NCBI GenBank assembly: GCA_004194705.1
Contig: SADC01001342.1
Location: forward strand, 186,001 to 250,000
Reading direction: 5' to 3'
Source of the DNA: Ditylenchus dipsaci
Taxonomy: Eukaryota; Nematoda; Chromadorea; Rhabditida; Anguinidae
DNA length: 64,000 nt
Every line of letters begins with the position of its first letter. The first letter of the stretch is position 1. The translations under genes and the position numbers were made by a program. Below the pieces are notes generated by a model. The model did no database searches and was not told where the DNA came from. It saw only the letters and a program-made list of their open reading frames with translations. Below are positions 12,410 through 24,097 of this stretch, in pieces.

Positions 12410-13185
12410 AAAAAAATTAATTGAAGTTGTTGGAAATGATTGATGTAATTTTTTTTTAAGAACCATGCAACTTGATAACCACAGCAATTTGGGAATTTTG
12501 AATTCGCGCTGGACCACCCTAATTTTGTCAATAATATTTTCGAATTGTTTTTTGTTTGCATGTAAAGTTTTTTCAAAACATAGAACCGTTTACTAATTGA
12601 GCCCAAGGTTGCAAGATCGGACTAGTTAGCAGACTTACATAGCTATAAACTTGTTTCTATGAGGTTGTGTTAAAAATTGACTGATAAAAGTAGTTCAATT
12701 TTTTTAATGCACATAAAGAATTTATTCGAAAACATTATTGACGAAATCAGGGTGGTAAGGGGGGCACGAAATTCAAATTCCGCAAATTGCTGTGCTTATC
12801 AAGTTTCATGGTCCTTCAAAGGACCATGGTTTTTTTGAGGCAGCGACTGTCCCCCGCCAATTCAATTTTTTTTCTTAATCATGGAACTTCTGTACGGATT
12901 TTTCAACTTGGTTTCTTACAAAACAAGGCCTAGAACTTTATTTTAAGTATAGTTTTGTAAGAAACCAAGTTGAAAAGTCCGTAGACAAGTTCAATGATTT
13001 GGAAAAAATTTTGAATTGGCGGCGGACAGTCGCTGCGCGCAAAACGCATGGTCCTTTAAAGGACCATGAAACTTGATAAGCACAGCAATTTGCGGAATTC
13101 GAATTCGCGCGGGACCACCCTAATTTTGTCCATAATGTTTTTGAATTAATTTTTTTTGTGTGCATTGAAATTTGAACACCATTTA
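12410..13185. repeat. cluster of GGACCAT/GGGACCACCC palindromic repeats
   Basis: The left arm at 12745-12830 (GCTGTGCTTATCAAGTTTCA then TGGTCCTTT) pairs with 13040-13135 (AAAGGACCATGAAACTTGAT...GGACCACCCTAATTTTGTC). Partial copies occur at 12455-12540, 15855-15922 and 57540-57605. ORFs here are repeat artefacts. Confidence 0.65.
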
Positions 13186-13425
13186 TGAGTAAATTTTTAA
13201 CACACACTCATATAAGTTGTTATGGTGCAGTGTAATTAGGATAAGTCGTCCGATCTGGCATTGTCGGGCAACGTTGGGCTCGACTAGTACAGTGATGTCA
13301 ATAATGCCGAAAAACTGTACTACAGTTGCAAAAACTGTATCACAGTTTAGAACTGTACTACACTTTAAAAACTGTAGTACAGTTTCAAAACTGTAGTACA
13401 GTTTAAAATAGTAGTCAAAACTGTA

Positions 13426-15363
13426 CAGTCGACGCTCTTCATAAGATACCCTCTCCATAAGATACGATCTCTATAAGATACGCCTTGAAACTAATTTGGT
13501 TGGTTTTGCATTAAATAAAGCTGAATCAACGTTCTCCATAAAATACGCTCTCCATAAGATACGCTCTACATAAGATACCCCTGGAAACAGTCCGAACCTT
13601 TGAAAACCGCTCTTCATAAGATACTTTCATAAAATTCTTCGAATGAGAAAAGAATTTTTCAACCAATTTTAAATTCGCGCCTTTTGATTGCTACTGCGAA
13701 TTTCTTTGATCCACATGTTTGATAATTTTTGTTATGTTTTATTCGGCGTAGGTGCGTTTGTCCCCTTTTTCCATTTATGGAAAAAAGGGGACAAACGCCT
13801 TACGTAAGGCGTTTGTCCCCTTTTTTCCACTTTTGAATTCGCGCCTTCTTCATATTAATTATTTGGCTGCTGTTTCATTTTTCTTTAACGTTTTTTTACT
13901 CTTAGTCAAATTCTTAGGCACAGGGTAAGCCAGCGCAAGTCTATTCCCAACCAACTTTAACCATCCAAAATGGGGTAGATGAGGTAGGTGTCTCCTATTC
14001 AGATGGATATCCCTCTGGATGGCCTAAAAAGTTAAAATTTCTTAAAAATAAAAATAAACTATTTTTTCTAGCTTGAAGTTGTGTGGGGAATTGGGTTTGT
14101 TAAGTCCGAAATTGCGATTTTACCCATCCTAACTTCAATTGGGTACCTCCCGGTTGGGTGGATATCCACCTGGATATCTCCACCCAAACAACCTGAAAAG
14201 TCAAACGCTTGTCTTTTTCTATCTAAAATTATTGAAAAATATTGTATGCACCCAAGTGGATTCGAAATAGCAACCTCTAAATCACCCCTTAAAATCTGAA
14301 GCAGTTTTGCAGTTTTTGAGGGGCCGTGCAGAGTGACCGAACCAAACTAAGTGGTCGTCCACATGGAATTTTTTTCAAGTTTTCGGGTTCCAAAACAATT
14401 TTTCTGCACTAATTTGAGCATGCTGAAGATGGTTTGACAGTGGTAAAATTGTGTTTTATCGAGAAATTTTTGAGTTATCGTAAATTATTGATTTTGGTAA
14501 ATCAATAATTCACAATAACTCAAAAATTTCTCGATAAAACGTGATTTTAGCACTGTCAAACCATCTCCAGCATGCTCGAATTAGTGCAGAAAAATTATTT
14601 TGGAGCCCAAAAACTTTAAAAAAATTCCAAGTGTACGACCACTTGGTTTGGTTTGGTTCATGGATCGCCCAGTAGAACTGAGGTTTGATTATAGATAAAC
14701 ATTTTAAATGATAGGAGTTCTTTACAAGACAAATAAGTTAATTCAGAAATTTAAAACCAAAAAGGCGCGAATTCAAAAAGTGGAAAAAAGGGGACAAACG
14801 CCTTACGTAAGGCGTTTGTCCCCTTTTTTCCATAAATGGAAAAAAGGGGACAAAAGGCTACGACCCGTTTTATTCTGCATAAAGATACGGTTAGGGTTTT
14901 ATCATTATGCCACAATTCGGGTTTAGGACATTTTTCCGCCGTACATTTTTCCGCCGAAATTGTTCGGCAGACTTGTTTTGGCTGTAATTATTTTTCTGTA
15001 CTGAAAAAAACCATTCTGTTAGTACCGTTTTGTAGCTAAAATTTAGGGCTTCAAAATGAAATATTAACAATCGACATTTATCTGCGTGAATAGCGGAAAA
15101 ATGTCCAGGTCTCCACAATTCTCATCTGTACTTTATTTAAAGATTCACACCTTATTTAGAATCACAAATCTTTATAACTTTTGAAATTTTATCGAAAAAT
15201 TTAACTAAATTTGCTCTTCATGAGGTACGCTCCTCATAAGATACGCTTTTCGAAAATTCGGCTGAATACGCTCTCCATAGGATACCCTCCTCATAAGATA
15301 CACTCTCCATAAGATACCTTTCAAGCCGGTCCCTTAAGGGTATCTTATGGAGAGCGTCGACTG
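13426..15363. mobile_element. TA-flanked foldback with (CTCCATAAGATACG)n ends
   Basis: Ends CAGTCGACGCTCTTCATAAG and complementary CTTATGGAGAGCGTCGACTG are flanked by TA (13424-13425 and 15364-15365). Subterminal copies of CTCCATAAGATACG fill 13440-13625 and, inverted, 15225-15350. A second inverted pair is nested inside: 13755-13845 and 14762-14850, with GGCGTTTGTCCCCTTTTTTC. A third is the palindrome at 14330-14655 (CAAGTGGTCGTCC type). No transposase gene is recognisable. Just upstream, 13315-13425 has short direct repeats of AAAACTGTACTACAGTTT. Confidence 0.75.
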
Positions 15364-15380
15364 TACTACTGTTTTGAAAA

Positions 15381-15828
15381 GGATCAAATTGAAAACAACC
15401 CTCTAAAGTCTGAATTTCGCCCTCTAATTTCTGAATTCTGCCCTCTAATTTTAAAAAACTGGTTTTCTCTGTGAAAATCTTAGTGACTTTTATTTTTTTG
15501 AACCTGCTTGTAGCACTACTCTTCTAGTTTCTAATGAGCTATCAATCAACCTGTTATGATTTAGAAAACTTTGAGAAAAGTTGGTTTTCGTAAAACAACT
15601 ACTTGTTTCATAAAAACCAACTTTTCTCAATGTTTTTTAATAATAAGAGGTTGATTGATGGCTCATCAGAAACTAGAAGAGTAGTGCTACAAGCAGGTTC
15701 AAAAAAATAAAAAGTCACTAAGATTTTCACAGAGAAAACCAGTTTTTAAAAATTAGAGGGCAGAATTCAGAAATTAGAGGGCGAAATTCAGACTTTAGAG
15801 GGTTGTTTTCAATTTGATCCAACAAAAA
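15381..15828. repeat. foldback, GGATCAAATTGAAAAC ends
   Basis: Near-perfect inverted arms begin GGATCAAATTGAAAACAACC on each side and run to a centre near 15610. The sequence is related to the 9-bp-TSD element at 33501-34334, but no TSD is visible for this copy. The arms include the ATGAGCTATCAATCAACC block seen in other foldbacks. Confidence 0.7.
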
Positions 15829-15966
15829 ACAATTCGAAAAACAATTGACAAAATTAGGGTGGTCCCGCGCGAATTTAAAATTTCCAAATTGCTGTGCTTA
15901 TCAAGTTTCATGGTCCTTTAATCTATATTTTCATCGTGTAGTATAAATGTACTATTCAGTCTAAAT

Positions 15967-18858
15967 ATGGAGAACGCTTCAAATAATCTTGAAGAATTGC
16001 AATTGGTCAAGAGTCAGCTTAAGATGCAGAAATTCGTAAATCCTTCCATATTAATTTCTAATGCAAACTATAAAAGTTGCAGAAATATTTGTGTTGTCTT
16101 GAGAAATATCAAGCTGAATTCGACCAACTGGAATTTCTAGAAGACGTTGAAGAGAGAGAGAAACAAGAAGACAAACTGCATGTCAAAATGGCCGAGCTTA
16201 CTGACGACATCAAGAGTATCGACAAGCTATTGGCCAGCAAGTATTCGGAGACGCAGAATAACGGCAGTGGGTAATAGATTTCTTGCTATTTCCACTAACA
16301 TTGGTTTTTCAATTAGTACGGACCCTAAAGCAGCCCCTCTACCGAAAATCAGTGTTACTATTACCGGAAGCGGGATTCAGGCTTTGGACCAAATGCTCAG
16401 TGATTTCGCCAATGATGATAAGTCTGCTTCAAACATTGGACTAAGGTAAAGTAACTACCTTTTTTACTGGTGCTATGCAGGTACTAAATTATACATACAG
16501 GCTCCGTCAGAATTACGCGGCCATTTTAAAAAGTCGGACTGTCTAGCCCTTTACCGCTTAATTTCTAATGGCTCATTTATAAACGTTGTCGTCGTCGTTG
16601 TCGTTGGAATATTTTTTTTATAAAACCTTTTTTTCGCCAACGACGACGACAACGACGACCTATTTATAAAAAATCCAACGACAACGACGACGCCAACGAT
16701 AACGAAATTTTTCATTCAAAATTGGACAAACTTCGTATTTTCAGTACAGAATCTGTACTACAGATTTCGAGGGAAAACGTGAGGAGAATATATTTAATCC
16801 TTAAAGTTCTGACTTGAAATGCAAAATTTGTCTTATTTGGAAGAAAAATTTCGTTGTCGTTGGCGTCGTCGTTGGCGTTGTCGTTGGCGCAAAAGTGCCT
16901 TCATAAAACATTTTTCCAACGACAACGACGACGACAACGACAACGTTTATAAATGAGCCATAAATATTTTTGTAATTGGTATTTCGCTTTTAGCGTACTG
17001 ACTGTTTTTCGGCTGTTGCGTAAAGTTTTGAATGAAGTCGGAGATTTGCCTAGGATTAGGGACCCAAAATTCGTTAATTGATGAGGGGTGGGGGCTGCAA
17101 AGCCAAATGGCCACGTAATTCTGATTTACTCTGTATATCATAAAGATGTTGTGGCTTGAGTTCAGAATCCTCCACGGGGAGTGATCAGGTGGAGCAGATA
17201 ACCTCATATTCGTGTTTCTCGATCCCGATTTCATGATAAAGCCGCGCGTTTTTTTGGTTCTGAAAAAAATTCGAGCCACAATGTGATGACTGCATTAAAC
17301 ATCAATCTGAATTATTCAATCCAACCTCGTGAAGATTCCAGTCCACCGTTAAACTTAAAAAGACAATACGGCGCTACCCAGGTTTATTAATTAGAAGTTA
17401 TAATGAAGTGCCGTTTGAAAAAGTCAAAGTTTATAAAAAAATGGTTTCGCCAAAAACAGGTTTAGAAAAAGAGTATGTTTGGAAACAACCTGTTTGATAA
17501 ACGTACATTTGTAACAGGATGTTGTCTATAACAGCTTTCGACCTCTAAAAACTGCCCCTGACCTACAAAACCATCATTTTTTAACCATGAGACGGTCTGT
17601 TTTCTGGATTAATTCGGGCATGCTGAAGATGGTTTGATAGTGGTAAAATGACGTTTTCTCGTAGTACTTTTTGAGTTTTGGGAAATAATTGATTTGGCTT
17701 GAGTTCAGAATCCCCCCCCCCACGGGGACTGATCAGGTGGAGGAGATAACATCATATTCGTGTTTCTCGACCCCGATTTCATGAGAAAGCCGGCTGTTTT
17801 TTTGGTTCCGAGAAAAAAAATTTTTTCGAACCACAGGGGGGGTATCATGGTCTTTTAGTCAAAATTTGAAAAATTCAAATTGGCACCTTTTGAATTTTAA
17901 AGGGAATAAGGGCTGTATTGGGAAGGGAATAAAAGGGCCACTTATCACTCAGGGCCCACTAACAAGAAGATGTTGAACATAGTTTTGAATACTGGGACCT
18001 ACCGCATAAATAAACTCTGGTATGCATACATTTTTTTGTTCGCTTGTGCGTTTTTGATTTTGAGTAAAAAAAATTCGAACCACAGGGGGTATCATGGTTT
18101 TTTAGTCAAAATTTGAAAAATTTAAATTGGCGCCTTTTGAATTTTAAAGGGAATAAGGGCTGTATAGGGAGGGGAAGGGAATAGAAGGGGCCACTAATCA
18201 CACAGGGCACACTAACAAGAAGATGTTGGGGGCGCAGCAGGGTGACCAACTTGCCGTTATTTAGCGGCATTGCCGTTATTTCACACAATTTGCCGTTATT
18301 TTGTTGTTGAAAATAACGGCATTTATTGTCCAATTTTATTATTAAATTAAAAAATGCCGTTATTTTTGGATTCTTCTATTTGGAATGCCGTTATTTTGGA
18401 ACATGTTGCCGTTATTTTCAAAATTTGAGTTGGTCACCCTGGGGCGCAGGGGGCTTGAGAGTTAGAGATGCGCGCACTCACTTACCTTAGTCATGATTCC
18501 GAGAATTACTCTTGATCATAAAATGCATATAGAATCTATTTTTGCCACGGCACAAGTTGAAAAACATGGTAAGACAGTACAAGTATTTAAAAAATTACCT
18601 TTTAACATTCTGCCATGAAAGTGGCCCTTTTCATTCCCTTTCGCTCCCTATACATATGGCACCTTCACTCTGAAATGTCAGAAGTATTCACCGTTGCAAA
18701 ATCACAAACTTGATATTTTCAGATGCATTGGTCAGGATGATGTCCTTGAGATGTTGCAGAAGATTCGCTTGTCTGGATCTCTACCAAATTTGGACGGAAT
18801 GATCTCTCGTGGCGGCGGAATAGAAGGTAGCATTGGCCGAGATTTGAGACGGGCCTGA
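15967..18858 (+). CDS. small coiled-coil protein, unknown function
   Basis: Four exons with consistent phases: 15967-16035 (starts MENASNNLEEL), 16083-16270, 16317-16445 and 18723-18858 (ends SIGRDLRRA and TGA). The product is about 174 aa. The first half is a charged helix (EFLEDVEEREKQEDKLHVKM), likely a coiled coil. The middle PKISVTITGSGIQALDQML and the C-terminal GQDDVLEMLQKIRLSGSLPN are not ones I recognise. Exons 1-3 are separated by 46-47-bp introns; the last intron is 2.3 kb of repeats. The open frame across four exons supports a real gene. No function is claimed. Confidence 0.65.
16569..16960. mobile_element. TAA-flanked foldback, (GTTGTCGTCG)n arms
   Basis: Ends TGGCTCATTTATAAACGTTG and the complement are flanked by TAA on both sides (16566-16568, 16961-16963). 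A 3-bp TAA TSD with such ends is typical of PIF/Harbinger-type elements. Arms are GTTGTCGTC iterons. A second, larger copy lies at 50387-53089. A wider inverted pair (GTCAGAATTACGCGGCCAT near 16506; complement near 17099) surrounds it. Confidence 0.75.
17590..18722. repeat. repeat-filled intron of the coiled-coil gene
   Basis: Holds duplicated blocks at about 17690-17830 and 17150-17280 (TTGAGTTCAGAATCC...GATCAGGTGGAG), a pair at 17820-17990 and 18060-18230, and the block near 18450-18550 shared with 1910-2060 and 31755-31870. No coding sequence is supported. Confidence 0.6.
18238..18441. mobile_element. hAT-type MITE with (TTGCCGTTATTT)n and 8-bp TSD
   Basis: Ends CAGGGTGACCAACTTGCCG and, inverted, CAGGGTGACCAACTCAAA are flanked by identical GGGCGCAG at 18230-18237 and 18442-18449. 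The interior has direct and inverted TGCCGTTATTT copies. Confidence 0.85.
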
Positions 18859-19169
18859 ATTTATTGTAACGCTTTGTAGCTTTTGTGGGAGGTGTGTGTG
18901 TGCTCTACACTCGACATAAACGTTTCTTTTTCCCGCATGCTTCTGCCGTAGAGCATTTGCGTTTGGAGCATGCTGCTAAAGATGGTTGTTTACTTGGTTT
19001 GGTGTGAATATGCTTTATTTTGACGGATTTAGAGTCACCAGTAGAGCCTCCGTTCGCACTGCCACCTGTTACTGAAAATCAGAAGATTTCTTTTGAGGAT
19101 GTTAGTTTTAGTTCGACCGGTGTAGCTGTAGACTTTTATTTGTTGTTCTTGTTACAGGGTATTCGCCTA

Positions 19170-20410
19170 ATGGCAGCTGCAGCAGAGGAACAAGTGATAG
19201 AAATTGATGATGGAGAAGATCTGGATAACTTGGAAGATGGCGAACTTGAAGAAACTGCGACGAATAGCACCTATATCAGTGACTTTGAGGCTATGAATGA
19301 TGTTGATGTCATATTTGAACACATAGCCAAAACCCAAAAGGAAGAGGAAGCTTTGGTGATGCATCCTGATGACTATATTGAAATCCTTTCGGAAAAGGTG
19401 TTGAATTAATCTTTTGTGATCGGTTACATTGTTTGTATTTAGATAGTGGAACAGCCTTGTGAAGGTCAAAAATCCCCGCAAACAAAGATGATCGACATTG
19501 CAGATGCTGAGTTTGTTTTATCGATCTGACTGGCGATGATGAAGCAATAACGGAGGATGCTGATGCCAATGATGTATAGCTGTTTTTGCTAGATGTAAAA
19601 AATTGTTGTGAAAAGATGATTTCATTATGGTTTTAGGAGGATGGTGTGCCTGAGACTCTCTCGATTGAAGTGCTTGCTCGGAATCCTGAAGAAGCAGAGC
19701 CTAAGGAGTCAAGGTTATAGACGTAATCACACAAAAAACTTATCGAAGCAACTTAATATATCGTAGCTAATTTAGGACACTCCTGTCAATGATGAGCGAA
19801 GCAAGGCAATGGATTTGGACAGTTCTTTCGAACTAACGCCTTAGCTCTTCAGATGATGACATGAATGAAAACGTGAGTTTGACAGACTTGTTTTTTTCTT
19901 TCTTTAGCATGACTTTTCAAAATGAAACTGCATCGCCTATCAAAAATAGTTTCATTAACTTGTGAACTGGGCTGGTTTTTGAATGCCAATTACAGTTGAA
20001 TCACGATATAAGTTGAATCTCGATACAAGACACCCAACTCAACCGAGCATCATTGGTCATATATAAATAGTCTATCCTGTCACAGCCAACTAAAAAAAAT
20101 TTATGTGGTGTTATGTCTCGAGTGCTGTTATATCGAGATTCAACTATGCTAGAATTTCCATTTACAAAAAACGGGAATGTAGAGTAAGTCATTGAGCTCT
20201 GCTTGTGATTATTGTTTAAAAAATTTAGGAACTAATGTTGTTAAAGCACCTGTTTATATTTAGGTCCAACAGCATACTAAAGCTAGGAATGAAAGTGAGC
20301 TGGATACCAAGACTAGTACGGAAGTTTTGTCTGCAAACTACTACAGAGAATTGATCAAGGAGCGATATAAGAAACTCGAAGAGGAAGCCAGGGCGAAAAG
20401 TGGTGTCTGA
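19170..20410 (+). CDS. acidic, probably nuclear protein, unknown; two frameshifts
   Basis: The start at 19170 (MAAAAEEQVIEIDDGEDLDN) gives a very acidic N-terminus. Exons continue 19170-19398, from 19442 (IVEQPCEGQKSPQTKMIDIA), from 19637 (EDGVPETLSIEVLARNPEEA), from 19777 (DTPVNDERSKAMDLDSSFEL) and a last exon from 20265 ending YYRELIKERYKKLEEEARAK and TGA at 20408. Single-base frame breaks occur near 19517 (in GTTTTATC) and 19843. Each is needed to reach IDLTGDDEAITEDADAN and SSDDDMNEN. An AATAAA lies at about 20464. I do not recognise the family. Low-complexity acidic patches and a basic C-terminal helix suggest a chromatin or RNA-linked protein, which is inference only. Confidence 0.5.
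19995..20147. mobile_element. short palindromic MITE in an intron
   Basis: Begins CAGTTGAATCACGATATAAG and ends with complementary TTATATCGAGATTCAACT, close to TA on both sides. It resembles the TA-flanked CAGT...CTCG elements at 20868 and 44269. About 150 bp, no ORF. Confidence 0.55.
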
Positions 20411-20875
20411 AGAAAAAATAGACAGAATATTATGTTCCATGTTGGGTGTTATGTTGTGCAGTGAAATAAAACCGTTTTTTGGAAAATATTGTTTTTACCT
20501 GTAAGATGAGCTTTCTTATGGAGGCGTCATGGTCTCTTCGGCTTTCGAGCCTAGAGCGATGTTGTTGTGTGACGATGAAAAAATAGTGTTCTGAAATCCA
20601 AGCAAGCATCACCATACGATATCAAACAATCAGCCACTTTCTACTTACTGTAGAAGTACCTCAAGCCAGCTAATCTAATTAAAATGTGCGCTAGGAAGGT
20701 TATTCTTCAAGCTATTATGTTTGTTGCTCGGAGTTGTTTTAAATAATTTTACCTTAGTTGAGTAGACCATAGAGCCTAGTCCAAAATAACTTGACTACTA
20801 GAGACTGGGATTCATATCCTTTATCCGGTCCCAGCCACATTTTGATGGCACCCTTATTTCTATGATACAGTAGAG

Positions 20876-22475
20876 CAGGGATCCCAAGTTTTTTTTTTCA
20901 AAAATAAGTTAATTTTCGAAAAAATAAGATTTTTGGCCCAAAAATAAGTACATTTTGAAATTTTGCTTTTTCGTAACTTTATTAGATAACTTATCCTTAA
21001 ATATCGTCATTTGTCATCAAATTCTTTATTCAATCAGAAAAAACCAATAATAACCACAAATGAATTAGCAACAAACAGTTAAAAGTACTTTTCCCAACTT
21101 CTAATCTTGGTTAATAGAACATTGCTTTTCAAAAGATAACTATACATTTGCGGGCAAGAGAAATCGAAATTAACTTTAGTCTGGACCACACTTTTCACTG
21201 TATTGACGTGAAGCCAATTTTTTCGTTAACACGCATTTGAGCCCTTTGGATTTGAGCCTCCGCATTTGAGCCCCCCGTATTTGAGCCCCCGCATTTGAGC
21301 TCCCGCATTTGAGCCCCGCATTTGAGCCCCATAGCAAAAGCCGACATTTGAATCGGGACACGGACATTTCACCGCCGGGTCATTTCACCGCCTGTATAAT
21401 TTCACCGCCGGGTCATTTCACCGCCTGTATCTGTCCATTTTTTTAAGTCCGATTTTGTATTTATTCATTTTTCTGTGTTTTTTCTTCGAAAATCGATTTA
21501 CTTTAAATATAAAAATTTAGCAATCTGATAGATGCTAATATAGAGATCGTATATAAAGAGTTAGCTCTTATCCCGGACCATGTACCCCCAAAGGGTCAGC
21601 CCTTATCCCGGACCATGTACACACAAAGGGGCTTCCTATTGAATTAGGTTGCCTGCCGAAGGCAGGCAGGTAGAAGGAGAAGAATCTGAAAAGAATGAAA
21701 ATGACACTTATTGAATTTGTTGTTTGTTCTAGTGTTTCATTTAAATTGTTGAATGTTATCAATAAATTGCTTGCATATGTACCACTAGATTTGTTCTGTC
21801 GTTCTGTTAAAAATCAGCGACTAATAAGCTCACCCAAAAAAATTAAATGGGGCTCAAATGCGGGGCTCAAATGCGGGGCTCAAATGCGGGGCTCAAATGC
21901 GGGGCTCAAATACGGGGGGCTCAAATGCGGGGGCTCAAATGCGGGGGCTCAAATCAAAAGGGCTCAAATACGTAGTAACCAATTTTTTCCTTCGTCCACT
22001 GAACACCGCAAATAGAAAAGATTCGCTCAATGAAAGCATTAGACACCGGAATGGAGAATATGGCACTGACCAATTGAAAGATGCCCGGCAGAGAATCATC
22101 GCTGTCGGAAAAGATCTTTATCCACTTTACTGGAATCGACAATAAGAAAACACTGAGTACAACACAAACAAAATTCAAACAAAATTCGAAGGTTCAGTGT
22201 AACAAATAAACAGCGGCAAAAAATACCGTGAGCAAAAATACGAGACAAAACTAGGGAACTCGTAACAACCGGCAGAGAAAATTTGGGAAAATAGCACCTG
22301 TGCAAAATATTTCCGTATTTTCGTTTCAACACGAATATTTTAGTTTGAAATTTAATGGTAAGACAAATAAGACATTTTTCTCAAAAATAAGACAAAATAA
22401 GATGATTTATTTTATAAGATTTCCCTCCTGAAAATAAGTACATTTCTTATAAAATAAGTACACTTGGGATCCCTG
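20876..22475. mobile_element. 1.6-kb hAT element with perfect 8-bp TSD
   Basis: Ends CAGGGATCCCAAGTTTTTTT and, inverted, CAGGGATCCCAAGTGTACTT. TSD CAGTAGAG at 20868-20875 and 22476-22483. Inside are inverted arrays of GAGCCCCGCATTT (about 21238-21330) and GGGGCTCAAATGCG (about 21847-21970) plus a hAT C-terminal coding remnant at 21978-22137. It is non-autonomous: no catalytic core is seen. Flanks of ATAAGTACATTTT repeat near both ends. Confidence 0.85.
21978..22137 (-). pseudogene. hAT transposase C-terminal dimerisation remnant
   Basis: Minus strand reads LPGIFQLVSAIFSIPVSNAF then IERIFSICGVQWTKEK. This fits the hAT dimerisation region (IPxSNAxxERxFS). It is only about 50 aa, and the DDE core is missing. 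Confidence 0.7.
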
Positions 22476-22929
22476 CAGTAGAGTCTCGATATAGTGGCAC
22501 CCCCCTCAAGTTCGTTCCCGCCTAGGGTCCGACGACTTTTTTAGCTCGATTTTTGAAGGTTTTTGAGAACTTGATCCGTTAGTCCAGTCTCAAATATCGC
22601 AAGGATTCCGATTTTATCGGTCGTTTCTAAAAATAGTCGAAGTTTTGCCGATAGGACCCGCGAGTCTCGATATAGTGGCACCCTATTTTCAAAAAGAGGT
22701 GCCACTATATCGAGACCCGCGGGTCTTTTCGGCAAAACTTTGACTATTTTTGGAAACGACCGGTAAAATCGGAATCCTTGCGATATTTGAGACTAGACTG
22801 ACGGATCAGGTTCCCCAAAAACTTTCCAAAATAAAGCTAAAAAATCATTGGACCCTAGGCGGGAACGAACTTGAGGGGAGTGCCACTATATCGAGACTCG
22901 ACTGTATAAGCAAAATACACACTTAAAAA

Positions 22930-23287
22930 ATTCGATTATAGCCTTGGCTGGTACAGAATAGCGATTGCATATAGTTGCATTAAAACTGAGCCCAGAATCA
23001 GTGCTGCATACACCAACTCTATCTAAGTACTCCTCAGAGGGGAAGAGGTGGAGAGAGTGAAGTAAAGTGTTGGTTTATTCCTCACAAAAGGCACAGACAA
23101 GCTGTAGTTGTCAACTCCCAATACAACACTAACACCATACTTAAATGTAAAAAGAATGTATTGAAAAAAACACGAAAATTATAGTGGGTTGGGATAAACG
23201 GGACAGGAACCGGAACGGCTTCAAGTCGCATCGAGGATAATTTTTTCAAAGTTTCTTTATCGGCCCAAATTTTAAAAACGTTAAATA
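22930..23287. other. no gene seen
   Basis: Between the nested elements and the next MITE I find no convincing exon, repeat pair or RNA gene. Confidence 0.5.
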
Positions 23288-23441
23288 CCGCATTCTCTCT
23301 AATAATCCCAGTGTGGGATTAATTTGAATCTCCGAAATCTTGAAATAGTCAATTAAAACTAGCCCTAACTCTGAAATTCTAGTAAAAAAAAACAAGGGGT
23401 GTGGGACTATTAGAGAGGTGGGATTATTCGAGAGAATACGG
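23288..23441. mobile_element. TA-flanked MITE, CCGCATTCTCTCTAATAA ends
   Basis: TA-flanked, ends CCGCATTCTCTCTAATAATC and complementary ATTCGAGAGAATACGG, core repeats of GTGGGATTATT. Sister to 8273-8522 and 44308-44463. Confidence 0.7.
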
Positions 23442-23689
23442 TATCTCTATTTTTCCATTGATGACTTTTTCAGATAATGCAATAGATTTTCCAATTTTTT
23501 CGGGTATCAAGTTTTTCGGTTTCGGGTATCGACCAAAAATCTTATATCTTTCTAAAATTTTACTTCTAAATCTACAGAGTGCTTCAAGAAATCCGCTAGT
23601 TTGAAAACAGACGTAACTTTTTCCTAGTGCGATTTCAAAATTATGTTTTTTGTAATCGATTTTTCTCGCCGATAATATTTTTTTGGTAT

Positions 23690-23965
23690 ATAATGTGAAA
23701 AACACGATTTTCGCTCGGTCTCCCCTGTAGTTTGGGCCTTGGATTGTAGATGGTTTCTGGATGTCCCAGGCCCAAACCACAGGGAGATCAAGCAAAAATC
23801 GTGTTTTTTCACATTATACCGTATTTATTCGGTATACCAACAACTGGGTACACATTATGACTGGGTACAACGACTGGGTACACTTACGACTGGGTACACT
23901 TACGACTGGGTACAACGACTGGGTACACTTACGACTGGGTACAACGACTGGGTACACTTTTTCGC
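23690..23965. repeat. palindrome plus tandem (ACGACTGGGTACACTT)n
   Basis: 23698-23812 is a palindrome (AACACGATTTTCGCTCGGTC left, complement right). 23838-23965 carries about seven copies of a GACTGGGTACA unit with alternating ACGACTG / ACTTACGACTG spacers. It lies just upstream of the MULE gene and may be its 5' end, but no inverted partner was found downstream. Confidence 0.6.
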
Positions 23966-24097
23966 AATTTTGTTTCTTTGTGAGACTTAAAGCTTAAAAT
24001 TAGAAGCAGTACCAGAAGCCATTTTGGTGTCTTTTCAATTATTTTTGAGGTCAACTGTTTATTTTTACGCTGTGGAATTTTTTTAGATTTTCTTGAA

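Larger units (their letters stand above)
20868..22914. mobile_element. TA-flanked MITE (CAGTAGAGTCTCGATATAG ends) split by a hAT element
   Basis: The left terminal 8 bases CAGTAGAG (20868-20875) continue at 22476 as CAGTAGAGTCTCGATATAGT. The right end is ATATCGAGACTCGACTG at 22914. Both sides are flanked by TA. The palindromic body lies at 22484-22914 with arms GTGGCACCcC...GTTCGTTCCCGCCTAGG. The hAT element at 20876-22475 is inserted within the left end, so this element is older. Confidence 0.8.

Noticed and set aside
15381..15828. 9-bp TSD for the GGATCAAATTG sibling element
   Set aside because: Flanking bases differ; arms are clear but insertion signature is lost.
16147..16449. Alternative 100-aa frame through the coiled-coil exons
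   Set aside because: It reads through two valid introns; the spliced frame is better supported.
23838..23965. GACTGGGTACA direct repeats as possible CRISPR or iteron origin
   Set aside because: Short, irregular, spacers not unique, eukaryotic context.
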